Positions 8,131 through 16,464 of a stretch of 64,000 bases of DNA are shown one piece after another. Location: the NCBI RefSeq assembly GCF_025147325.1, contig NZ_CP102262.1, forward strand, positions 1,240,001 to 1,304,000, written 5' to 3'. Source of the DNA: Bacteroides stercoris ATCC 43183 (lineage in GTDB: Bacteria; Bacteroidota; Bacteroidia; Bacteroidales; Bacteroidaceae). The position numbers and the translations under genes were made by a program. The stretch's first letter is position 1, and each line of letters begins with the position of its first letter. Under the pieces are notes generated by a model, which made no database searches, was not told the DNA's origin, and was given only the letters and a program-made list of their open reading frames with translations.

Positions 8131-9248
8131 AAGATATTCTAAAAATAACCGTTTCATTAGCGGGACGTACAGTAGGCACTTTGCAGATGACACCGGAGAG
8201 AGACCGATGTGTGTTTGAATACGACAAAGAGTGGATGGCCGATGGTTTCTCGATATCTCCATGGGAATTGCCATTCCAGACCGGATTGATTTACTCCAAA
8301 GAAAGAAGTTTGGGTGGAGGATTTGCAGCGTTTGAGGACAGTATGCCAGATGGCTATGGTCTTTATCTGCTTGACAGAATGCTTCGCCGTGAAGGTAGCT
8401 CATTGGGGGAACTTTCTCCTCTTCAAAGGCTGTCTCTGGTAGGTCAGTCCGGAATGGGAGCACTTTGTTACCAACCGGAAGTTTCCCAAGAACAGACTTC
8501 AAACCTTACAGACATAGACTTCGACGAGCTTCAGCTCAAAGCGCTTGATGTGCTCTCCGAGAAGAGTGATGCGGATGCCTCTTTCCTATACTACAACAGC
8601 CGAAATTCAGGTGGGGCAAGACCCAAGGCGGTGTTTAAGGATGCTGACGGTACAGACTGGATAGTCAAGTTCCGGCATGTCTACGATCCTTTGGATATAG
8701 GCAAGGTTGAATATCATTACATGAAGACCGCACAGAAATGCGGCATCGACATCCCGGAAATCCGTCTGATCCATGACAGCTACTTCTGCATCCAAAGGTT
8801 CGATATCCAAAAAGATCGGCGTATCCATACACTGACAGCGGCAGCCCTCCTGCAGATTGATTTTCGCACCCAGAGCATAGATTATGTAAACCTACTTGCA
8901 CTGACCGGTTACCTGACTCAGGATCCGGTACAGGTGGAGCAGATGTTCCGAAGGATGGTCTTCAACATCGTCTGCATCAACAAAGACGACCATGCCAAAA
9001 ACTTCAGTTTCCTCTGCGAAAACGGTCAGTGGAGACTGGCTCCTGCCTACGATATTACCTACTCCCCGCAGGGAACCAGAGGCGAACATGCAACGTCTGT
9101 CAAGTATTCGGGCCGTCCTTGCCTGGAGGATGTCATCGCGGCCGGCACCGGCATCCGTATAAGCAGAAAGCGCTGTATGGAAATCATTGAAGAAATCGAA
9201 TCAGTATGTTGCACAGAACTTGATAGGGTTGAGTCACTTACATCCTGA
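8127..9248 (+). CDS. hipA: HipA-like serine/threonine kinase toxin
   Basis: 373 residues. The N-terminal part (about 1-110) fits the HipA N1 domain (LAGRTVGTLQMTPERDRCVFEYD, then FAAFEDSMPDGYGLYLLDRML). The kinase core follows: ARPKAVFKDADGTDWIVKF with the ATP-binding Lys, FCIQRFDI, the catalytic-loop motif NKDDHAKNFSF and the metal-binding APAYDITYSP. All key kinase residues look present, so the protein is probably active. HipA toxins phosphorylate targets such as glutamyl-tRNA synthetase and stop growth; the target here is unknown. It is shorter than E. coli HipA (440 residues), mainly at the C-terminal side, which is common in this family. Confidence 0.88.
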   Translation: MKDILKITVSLAGRTVGTLQMTPERDRCVFEYDKEWMADGFSISPWELPFQTGLIYSKERSLGGGFAAFEDSMPDGYGLYLLDRMLRREGSSLGELSPLQRLSLVGQSGMGALCYQPEVSQEQTSNLTDIDFDELQLKALDVLSEKSDADASFLYYNSRNSGGARPKAVFKDADGTDWIVKFRHVYDPLDIGKVEYHYMKTAQKCGIDIPEIRLIHDSYFCIQRFDIQKDRRIHTLTAAALLQIDFRTQSIDYVNLLALTGYLTQDPVQVEQMFRRMVFNIVCINKDDHAKNFSFLCENGQWRLAPAYDITYSPQGTRGEHATSVKYSGRPCLEDVIAAGTGIRISRKRCMEIIEEIESVCCTELDRVESLTS

Positions 9249-9564
9249 AAACATGAGCTGTTTTTGATGAAATACTAGACTTTATCCGATTTCTCGCAAA
9301 TTTAACTATTTCCCGCAAATCTGAGTTAGTCACAACTTTGTTAGTTGCATTGCAATCGGGATGCATCATTCCTATTGAGCAATCTGTCTCGCACGACATC
9401 AATACCAGTGATTGCCAGATTCTTTATCGATTGTAATCGATAAAGAATGGTATATTCTTGCTTATTCTTTATAGATTCTGTATTTTTGCAAAACTTACAG
9501 CTGTAAGACTTACGGCTATAAGTTTTGTATATTGTATTAAAGAATCACCCTATCCGAGCTGCTT
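9249..9564 (+). promoter_or_regulatory. Intergenic region with three dyads and a promoter for the ATPase gene
   Basis: A 30-bp palindrome lies at 9419-9448 (arms ATTCTTTATCGATT and its exact complement, 2-bp centre). A near-copy of one arm (ATTCTTTATAGATT) follows at about 9465-9478. A candidate -7 box TATTTTTG is at 9481-9488, with TTG about 20 bp upstream. Just after it are a perfect 14-bp palindrome CTTACAGCTGTAAG (9494-9507) and a weaker copy ACTTACGGCTATAAGT (9508-9523). Together they look like a promoter covered by operators. No gene is seen in this stretch. Confidence 0.5.
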
Positions 9565-10896
9565 ATGAAATTTTACAATAGAGAAAAGGAACTGGCCTTG
9601 CTGGAGAAGACTCGTCAGATAGCCTTCACCCAGCATTCACAGATGACCGTATTGACCGGTCGTCGCCGTATCGGAAAGACGAAGCTTATCCTGAAAAGCT
9701 GCGAAGAGAGTCCGACGGTCTATCTGTTTGTGAGCCGGAGCAATGAAGCTATGCTTTGCCGTGGCTTCGCTCAGCACATCAATTCGGTTCTATCGAATAT
9801 CTTCATTCCTGAATCCATCGATTCCTTTGCAGATGTCTTCGAGATGCTGATGCGTGCCGGAAAGACGGAAAGGTATAACCTGGTCATCGATGAGTTCCAG
9901 GAGTTCTTCTATATCAATCCCTCTGTTTACAGCAAGATGCAGGATATATGGGATCGCTACAAAGACTCCACGTTTATCAATTTCGTGGCCAGCGGTTCGG
10001 TTTATACGCTGATGAACCAGATTTTTATGGATGCCCGCGAACCGCTATACGGACGGTGTGACAGCATCATCAAGCTGCGTCCGTTCTCTACTTCCGTACT
10101 GAAGGAGATTCTTCATGACCACAAGCCTGACTATACGAATGAAGATCTTCTGGCGCTTTACACCTTCACCGGAGGAGTACCCAAATATATCGACCTCTTC
10201 ATGCAGAAGGGTTGCACGGATATGGAAAGCATGGTGGATTACATCGTGCAATCAGATTCCCCGTTCCTAAATGAGGGCAAGGCATTGCTCATTCAGGAGT
10301 TCGGGAAGAAGTATGGCAATTATTTTGCCATACTGGCTGACATTGCCAACGGACGGAATACGACCGCAGAAATCGAGCAGAACATGGGGGATATGGTCAT
10401 TGCCGGTCATCTCAAGAAGCTCGAAGAAGACTACGAACTCATTGTCAGAAAACGTCCCATTCTGGCTAAGGAAGGCTCGCAGACGGTCCGGTTTGAAATC
10501 TCAGACCTCTTCCTGCGCTTCTGGTTCCGTTATTTCGTCAAGTATCACCGGCTTGTCGAGATGGAGAACTTCGAACAGTTGGGACAGCTCATCAAGAATG
10601 ACTATCCTACCTATTCCGGATCTACACTGGAGCAGTATTTCCGTCAGCAAATGATGGAAAGCTGCAACTTCATGGATATAGGCTCCTGGTGGCAGGCCAA
10701 GAAAGGAAAGGAGGCTTGCGAAATCGATATTGTCGGCCTTTATGTCGAAGACCGAAAAGCTCTGGTGGCAGAAGTCAAACGGCAGCGGAAGAACTTCAAG
10801 CCGGATGATTTTGCCATAAAGGTAGAAACCTTGCGGAACAAGGTTCTTCACAAGTACGACATCCAAACGGAATGTCTAACCCTGGAAGATATGTAA
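9565..10896 (+). CDS. AAA-type ATPase with C-terminal DUF234-like domain
   Basis: 443 residues. Residues 1-230 form a P-loop ATPase: Walker A GRRRIGKTKL (about 32-41), Walker B YNLVIDEFQEF (about 111-121), and the sensor-like VASGSVYTLM. The middle is a winged helix and the last 130 residues resemble DUF234, a PD-(D/E)XK-like fold (CEIDIVGLYVEDRKALVAEVKRQ has the Asp, Glu and Lys of that motif). Such ATPases are scattered by transfer among Bacteroidetes and archaea and their role is unsettled. It sits between the hip genes and a polymerase fragment in an accessory patch, and has its own palindrome-rich promoter. Confidence 0.85.
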   Translation: MKFYNREKELALLEKTRQIAFTQHSQMTVLTGRRRIGKTKLILKSCEESPTVYLFVSRSNEAMLCRGFAQHINSVLSNIFIPESIDSFADVFEMLMRAGKTERYNLVIDEFQEFFYINPSVYSKMQDIWDRYKDSTFINFVASGSVYTLMNQIFMDAREPLYGRCDSIIKLRPFSTSVLKEILHDHKPDYTNEDLLALYTFTGGVPKYIDLFMQKGCTDMESMVDYIVQSDSPFLNEGKALLIQEFGKKYGNYFAILADIANGRNTTAEIEQNMGDMVIAGHLKKLEEDYELIVRKRPILAKEGSQTVRFEISDLFLRFWFRYFVKYHRLVEMENFEQLGQLIKNDYPTYSGSTLEQYFRQQMMESCNFMDIGSWWQAKKGKEACEIDIVGLYVEDRKALVAEVKRQRKNFKPDDFAIKVETLRNKVLHKYDIQTECLTLEDM

Positions 10897-10908
10897 CGTA
10901 ACTGTCTG

Positions 10909-13900
10909 ATGAATCCTACGCAGCGCACCTATATAGCTATCGACCTGAAGTCGTTCTTCGCTTCGGTGGAGTGTGTGGAGAGAGGATTGGATCCGCTCAC
11001 CACCAATCTCGTCGTGGCCGATGCTTCGCGCACGGAGAAGACCATCTGCCTGGCGGTCACACCCTCGCTGAAAGCTTACGGCGTCGGTGGCCGTGCCCGT
11101 CTGTTCGAGGTGGTGCAGCGGGTGCGGGAGGTGAACCGGCAGCGGTGGTACCGCAGTTTTTCACACCGCCTATCCGGCAAGTCCTGCGATGCCCGGGCGT
11201 TGGAACAGCATCCCGACTGGGAGGTGGATTACATCGTGGCTCCGCCCCGGATGGCTTATTACATCGAATACAGCCGGCGGATCTATGAGATTTACCTGAA
11301 GTATATCGCACCGGAGGATATTCATGTGTACAGCATCGACGAGGTCTTCATCGATGTGACTTCGTATCTGCTGACCTACCGCATGACGGCACACGAACTG
11401 GCCATGACGATGATCCGCCATGTCCTGAAGCAGACGGGCATCACGGCCACGGCAGGTATCGGTACCAACCTTTATCTGTGCAAGATTGCCATGGACATCG
11501 TGGCCAAGCATCGGGGCGGATTTTATCGTTTTTCCTATGACATAACTTCTTTGTTGAAATATGGTGCTGCCAATAAGCTGGAAGTACGGGTAAAAAAACA
11601 TTCCGGAAATAAGTCGGTGAATGCGGCCGAACGTAAGGCGGACTGGTGGTTGTTTGGGGGGATTTACCGTCCTGTATGGTTAGAAGCCAAACCTCAGATA
11701 CGTATCGAACATATTGCAGTGGATGCGAAAATGGATGGGGAAATGCAGCTTTATACCGAGCTGAAAGGAGTGAAAGGCAAGGAAAAATTAACGGCAGCTT
11801 TACATCCTTTGGATGGAACGGACGTTTGTTCGGAGGTTCGGATGTGGGAAGTGGGGCATGACAGTGTGTTTGCTCATATTTGGAAAAATGTAGAACCTTG
11901 GACTCCGGAAAAACCTCGGCTTTACAATCTCATTGTTACCTTGCGGAATGAAGAAGGGGAGGCTTTACACCGGACATCTGTCCGCGTCGGATTCCGTACC
12001 GTTGACTTTCGTCCACGCGACGGTGTTTATCTGAATGGTACGAAACTGGTGATGAAAGGCATAAACCGTCATTCTTTTCACCCCGATGGCGGGCGTACCA
12101 CCAATAAGGAACTCAGCATTCAAGATGCTCTGCTCATTAAAGAAATGAATATGAATGCCGTGCGTTCCCATTATCCACCCGATGAGCATTTTCTGGATGC
12201 TTGTGATTCGTTGGGATTGCTCTATATTGATGAACTTGCGGGCTGGCAGAATGCTTACGACACTGTTACAGGCAGCAAGTTGGTAAAAGAAATGATAGCA
12301 AGGGATGTAAATCATCCATGTATCGTACTTTGGAGCAATGGAAATGAAGGCGGGTGGAATATAGCTACGGACAAACTGTTCTACCGTTATGATCCGCAAC
12401 GCCGTCATGTCATTCATCCTTGGGCGGACTTTGATGAATTGGATACACACCATTACCCGGCTTACCTGACCGGTGTAGGCCGTTTCACCAACGGATATAA
12501 GGTTTTCATGCCGACAGAGTTTATGCATGGTCTGTACGACCAGGGACATGGAGCCGGACTGGAGGATTTCTGGGCGCGATATACGGCACACCCTTTGTTT
12601 GCCGGAGGTTTTTTATGGGCATATAGCGATGAAGCTGTACGCCGGACAGACTGTAACGGCATTTTGGACAGTGAAGATTATAATGCGCCTGACGGTATTG
12701 TAGGTCCTTATCGGGAGAAAGAAGGCAGTTTCTATTCCGTACGGGAAATATGGTCGCCTATAAAGATAAAGCCTCTCCAGCTAACGCCTTCTTTCAATGG
12801 TCGTTTTTTAGTGGAGAACCGTTATCTGTTTACTAATTTGAAGGAGTGTTCCATGCGCTATCGCGTCCTTTCCTATCCTTCCCCGCTACAGAGCCGGGCA
12901 GAGGGATGCACAGTAGACAGCGGCCGGGTGAATTTGCCTGCTTTGGAACCGGGTGAAACCGGATATGCCTGTATAGCTGCATGGGAGAATCCGGAAATCC
13001 GGGAAAAATTCTTCTCTAAGGGAGATGTTTTGGAATTGGAGGCTATAGGACTGGATGGAAAGAGCGTGTGTACACGTACGTATCCCATCAGTTTTGCGAA
13101 AAGCTATTTTGAAGGGCAACTGGCTTCTTTGAAAAGAACAGGAAAAGGTTGTTGTGTGAACGAGGCTGATTCTTTAATAACGTTGTGTTCCGATTGGGTG
13201 GACATATCCTTTCGCCGAAACGATGCTACCATATATTCTGTATTGCGGAAGAAAGACAACCGGATAATTCCGTTGAAAGACGGTCCGCTGCCTGTAGGAA
13301 TGCAAATGAAACTGGTGTCTCTTTCCGCTCGTATGGAGCAGAGAGGTGATGCTGTCCTTTGTGCCCGTTATCGGGGCGGAGCGGATTCCGTTGTGTGGCG
13401 TTTGCGTCCGGACGGGCTGTTGAAGATGGATGCCGTATTGCTGAACCGGGCATCGGGCGGTGGTGGCTTTGATGATGCTTTTACGGATAATGCCATACTT
13501 AACTTCGGGTTTACCTTCTCTTATCCTGAAAGCGAATGTACAGGTATGCGTTGGTTGGGGCGCGGTCCTTACCGTGTGTGGAAGAACCGTATTCCGGGCA
13601 CGAATTACGGTATCTGGCAGAAAGACTTTAATAATACTGTTACCGGAGAGAGTGCGGACAAACTGGTCTATCCGGAATTTAAAGGGTATCACGCCAATCT
13701 TTATTGGGCCACAATTCAAGGCAAGCAGAATGCTTTTACCGTCTATGCGGCTACGGACGGAGTGTTCTTTCGTGTATTCACTCCGGATGAACCTCGTGGG
13801 CGTCAGGATGGTATCCATACAATGCCGGACTTTCCGGCCGGGGATCTTTCTTTCTTATTGGATATTCCCGCCATTCGCTCTTTCAAGCCGATAAGTCAGC

Positions 13901-13986
13901 ACGGGCCGCAGAGTCAGCCTGGAACTATCCGTATCAAAAAAGGGGATGAGGGATTGAAACTGGAGTTGGCATTTGACTTTCTGTGA
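10909..13986 (+). CDS. Chimeric ORF: Y-family DNA polymerase N-terminus fused to GH2 beta-galactosidase-like C-terminus
   Basis: 1025 residues in one frame. Residues 1 to about 200 are a Y-family (UmuC/DinB-like) polymerase: AIDLKSFFASVECVERGLDP, HVYSIDEVFIDVT with the catalytic Asp-Glu, and TATAGIGTNLYLCKIAMDI. At about 11508-11520, after IVAKH, the sequence becomes a GH2 enzyme: GFYRFSYDITSLLKYG, ADWWLFGGIYRPVWLEA, the acid/base site LWSNGNEGGWN and the nucleophile site MPTEFMHGLYDQGHGA, ending in a beta-galactosidase small-chain-like domain (MRWLGRGPYRVWKNR). The polymerase lacks its little-finger part; the GH2 lacks its signal peptide and most of the sugar-binding domain. Probably not functional as either enzyme, although the GH2 catalytic barrel is intact. 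A natural fusion with this order is not known to me. Confidence 0.85.
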   Translation: MNPTQRTYIAIDLKSFFASVECVERGLDPLTTNLVVADASRTEKTICLAVTPSLKAYGVGGRARLFEVVQRVREVNRQRWYRSFSHRLSGKSCDARALEQHPDWEVDYIVAPPRMAYYIEYSRRIYEIYLKYIAPEDIHVYSIDEVFIDVTSYLLTYRMTAHELAMTMIRHVLKQTGITATAGIGTNLYLCKIAMDIVAKHRGGFYRFSYDITSLLKYGAANKLEVRVKKHSGNKSVNAAERKADWWLFGGIYRPVWLEAKPQIRIEHIAVDAKMDGEMQLYTELKGVKGKEKLTAALHPLDGTDVCSEVRMWEVGHDSVFAHIWKNVEPWTPEKPRLYNLIVTLRNEEGEALHRTSVRVGFRTVDFRPRDGVYLNGTKLVMKGINRHSFHPDGGRTTNKELSIQDALLIKEMNMNAVRSHYPPDEHFLDACDSLGLLYIDELAGWQNAYDTVTGSKLVKEMIARDVNHPCIVLWSNGNEGGWNIATDKLFYRYDPQRRHVIHPWADFDELDTHHYPAYLTGVGRFTNGYKVFMPTEFMHGLYDQGHGAGLEDFWARYTAHPLFAGGFLWAYSDEAVRRTDCNGILDSEDYNAPDGIVGPYREKEGSFYSVREIWSPIKIKPLQLTPSFNGRFLVENRYLFTNLKECSMRYRVLSYPSPLQSRAEGCTVDSGRVNLPALEPGETGYACIAAWENPEIREKFFSKGDVLELEAIGLDGKSVCTRTYPISFAKSYFEGQLASLKRTGKGCCVNEADSLITLCSDWVDISFRRNDATIYSVLRKKDNRIIPLKDGPLPVGMQMKLVSLSARMEQRGDAVLCARYRGGADSVVWRLRPDGLLKMDAVLLNRASGGGGFDDAFTDNAILNFGFTFSYPESECTGMRWLGRGPYRVWKNRIPGTNYGIWQKDFNNTVTGESADKLVYPEFKGYHANLYWATIQGKQNAFTVYAATDGVFFRVFTPDEPRGRQDGIHTMPDFPAGDLSFLLDIPAIRSFKPISQHGPQSQPGTIRIKKGDEGLKLELAFDFL

Positions 13987-14024
13987 CAGCTTGGGCAGTG
14001 TATGCCCGATAATCATTTCTCTTA

Positions 14025-14066
14025 GCATTTCCGCCAAACCGGACAGAATCGGTTTGGCGGAAATGC
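14025..14066. terminator. 17-bp perfect hairpin after the GH2 ORF
   Basis: GCATTTCCGCCAAACCG (14025-14041) pairs exactly with 14050-14066 across an 8-base loop, 38 bp after the stop of the GH2 ORF. There is no T-run directly after it. It may end transcription or protect the mRNA 3' end. A promoter box for the next gene begins 3 bp later. Confidence 0.6.
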
Positions 14067-14068
14067 GT

Positions 14069-14076
14069 TATCTTTG
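14069..14076 (+). promoter_or_regulatory. Bacteroides -7 promoter box TATCTTTG
   Basis: TATCTTTG matches the TAnnTTTG consensus and lies 44 bp before the chosen start of the glycosidase-like lipoprotein gene. The expected -33 position falls inside the preceding hairpin and has no clear TTTG at the right spacing. Confidence 0.5.
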
Positions 14077-14120
14077 CTTCGTTCACAACTATGAGATATA
14101 TTACTTACACTAAAAATACC

Positions 14121-16268
14121 ATGAAAAAACTGTTTTATTCTCTACTTGCAGTCGTCTTGGCAGCTTGCGGTTCGGAAAAGCAAGCGCCGATAGATCGTGA
14201 GGCGCTGGTTGCCCGTAACAACCCTCAGGTATCTTCGTTTGATTCGTTGGCGTCGTTGTCGGTCGGCAACGGTGAGTTTGCCTTTACTGTGGATGCTACC
14301 GGTCTACAGACTTTTCCTTCAGTATATAAGAAAGGCGTGCCATTGGGTACGCAAAGTCAATGGGGCTGGCATAGTTTCGGTAATCCCAATAAATACAAAC
14401 CGGAAGAATACTTGAAAGAACACGATTTCGGTCGTGGACATAAAGAAATATACGCTTGTCAGTTTAAAGAAGACGGACGTCAGAAAGAAGCTTCCAATTG
14501 GTATCGCATGAACCCTCATCGCCTGCATTTGGGTATCGTGGGACTGGAGTTGGGCGATGATGTGAAGACTTCTGACATTACCGATATTGCCCAGACATTG
14601 GATATGTGGAACGGTGTCATCAACAGTCACTTCACACTGAAAGGTAACGCCTTTGATGTACAGACCGTATGTCATCCGCAAATGGACATGATTTCAGCCA
14701 GTATCACCAGTCCGGCACGTGCTGGGGTGAAACTGCATTTTCCATACCCTACGGGCGCTCATGCCGATGATGCCTGCAATTGGGATGCCAACAACAAACA
14801 CACTACAGATATAGTCTTTGAGAATGCGCAAAGTGCAGTTCTCAAACGTACACTCGATTCTACCGTTTATTATGTATCTCTGCGTTGGGAAGGAAAAGCT
14901 TCCCTCAAGGAGAAGTCTGCAAACTATTTTGTACTGACACCGGCGGAAGATAAACTCGCTTTTTCTTGCAAGTTTACGTCTGCTTTTCCCGGAACTGTAT
15001 TCGAGAGTGAACCGGCTGTCTATACATCTGCCGATACTCTGCCTACTTTCGCCGAAACTCTGGCAGCCGGCAACAGCTATTGGAACAATTTCTGGAAGAA
15101 CGGTGCGGCTGTAGACTTCTCACATTGTACCGACCCGCGTGCCAAAGAACTGGAACGCCGTGTCGTATTGAGCCAATACCTGCTCGCCATTCAGTCGGCA
15201 GGCAGTGTTCCGCCGCAGGAAACAGGACTGACCTACAATTCATGGTTTGGCAAGTTCCACCTCGAAATGATATGGTGGCATCAGGCTTGGCAGGCACTTT
15301 GGGGGCATCCCGAATTGCTGGACCGCACACTCGGCTGGTACGAAACGGTAGAACCTGTTGCCCGTGAGATAGCCCGCCGTCAGGGATTCGACGGAGTGCG
15401 TTGGATGAAAATGACCGATCCCAGCGGAACGGAAGCTCCGTCTAATGTAGGCAGTTTCCTGATTTGGCAGCAACCGCATTTTATCTATTTGGCCGAACTC
15501 GTTTACCGTGCCAATCCTTCGGATGAGGTGATTAAGAAATACAATCATCTGGTGCAGGAAACTGCAAAGTTCATGTATTCTTTCGCCACTTACGATGAAT
15601 TCCATGGACGTTTTATCCTGAAAGGCGCTATTCCCGCACAAGAAACATTGCGTGCGGCTACTACCATCAATCCGCCGTTCGAACTCTCTTACTGGCATTA
15701 TGCCATGAATGTGGCTCAGCAGTGGCGTGAACGTGCCGGTGAAAAGCGTAATCTGGAATGGGATGAGATGATAGACAAACTCTCTCCGCTGGCCTATAAT
15801 GAAGACTGCCTTTATCTGGCTGCCGAAAATGCAGTGGATACTTACAAGGATATCCGTTTCACCAGCGACCACATGGCAGTGCTTGGCTCTGTGGGTATCC
15901 TGCCGATGAACAAGCTGATACGTGCTGACTATATGAAGAATACGCTTCATTGGGTGTGGGACAACTGGAACTGGGGCAAGACATGGGGCTGGGATTACCC
16001 GATGACCGCTATGAATGCCACTCGGTTGGGTGAGCCCGAAAAGGCTGTAGGTGCCTTGCTGATGGATAAGCGCACCAATACTTACTTGTTGAACGGACAC
16101 AATTATCAGGACGGACGTCTGCGTTGCTACCTGCCGGGCAATGGCGGCTTGCTGACTGCCGTAGCGCTGATGTGTGCCGGTTGGGATGGGTGTGAGATGA
16201 AGAATCCCGGTTTCCCGCAAGACGGTACATGGGATGTGCGTTGGGAAGGATTGAAGCCGATGCCATAA
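14121..16268 (+). CDS. Six-hairpin glycosidase-like lipoprotein
   Basis: 715 residues from the ATG at 14121, which starts directly with a lipoprotein signal (MKKLFYSLLAVVLAACGSEK; Cys 16); the ATG at 14091 adds ten unneeded residues. The N-terminal beta-rich part contains LSVGNGEFAFTVDATGLQTF. The C-terminal half has aromatic helical repeats such as WWHQAWQALWGHPELLDR and WNWGKTWGWDYPMTAMNA, typical of (alpha/alpha)6 barrels of the GH65/GH95 type. It is probably a surface or periplasmic enzyme acting on a plant or host glycan. It lies between a GH2 remnant and a second large glycosidase-like gene on the same strand. The family number cannot be assigned by eye. Confidence 0.72.
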   Translation: MKKLFYSLLAVVLAACGSEKQAPIDREALVARNNPQVSSFDSLASLSVGNGEFAFTVDATGLQTFPSVYKKGVPLGTQSQWGWHSFGNPNKYKPEEYLKEHDFGRGHKEIYACQFKEDGRQKEASNWYRMNPHRLHLGIVGLELGDDVKTSDITDIAQTLDMWNGVINSHFTLKGNAFDVQTVCHPQMDMISASITSPARAGVKLHFPYPTGAHADDACNWDANNKHTTDIVFENAQSAVLKRTLDSTVYYVSLRWEGKASLKEKSANYFVLTPAEDKLAFSCKFTSAFPGTVFESEPAVYTSADTLPTFAETLAAGNSYWNNFWKNGAAVDFSHCTDPRAKELERRVVLSQYLLAIQSAGSVPPQETGLTYNSWFGKFHLEMIWWHQAWQALWGHPELLDRTLGWYETVEPVAREIARRQGFDGVRWMKMTDPSGTEAPSNVGSFLIWQQPHFIYLAELVYRANPSDEVIKKYNHLVQETAKFMYSFATYDEFHGRFILKGAIPAQETLRAATTINPPFELSYWHYAMNVAQQWRERAGEKRNLEWDEMIDKLSPLAYNEDCLYLAAENAVDTYKDIRFTSDHMAVLGSVGILPMNKLIRADYMKNTLHWVWDNWNWGKTWGWDYPMTAMNATRLGEPEKAVGALLMDKRTNTYLLNGHNYQDGRLRCYLPGNGGLLTAVALMCAGWDGCEMKNPGFPQDGTWDVRWEGLKPMP

Positions 16269-16359
16269 TTGCCTCTTTGTATATAAATATTATTATATAT
16301 AACTAATCTGGGACTACTCCGTACTACCCCTTTTCTGAATAGCTTGCAGAAGGGGTGCA

Positions 16360-16447
16360 TTCAGTATACGACTGATATAGGTTCAGTCGTATACTGAATG
16401 TATTTCAATCGTATAGTGAATGGCTTTCAGTTATGCCTTCATCCTTT
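16360..16447. repeat. 22-bp-period array of short palindromes (array 1)
   Basis: Units start at 16360, 16382, 16404 and 16426, each with TTCA. Units 1 and 2 hold TTCAGT-N5-ACTGA; unit 3 has TTCAAT-N5-AGTGAA; unit 4 is degenerate. Units 1 and 2 together make an exact 18-bp stem (16358-16375 with 16383-16400, 7-base loop). The array ends 18 bp before the DUF4450-type gene, so it lies in its promoter or leader. A second hairpin-like stretch (CCCCTTTTCTG ... CAGAAGGGG, 16327-16355) precedes it. Confidence 0.65.
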
Positions 16448-16464
16448 GAATTAAATAAAACCTT

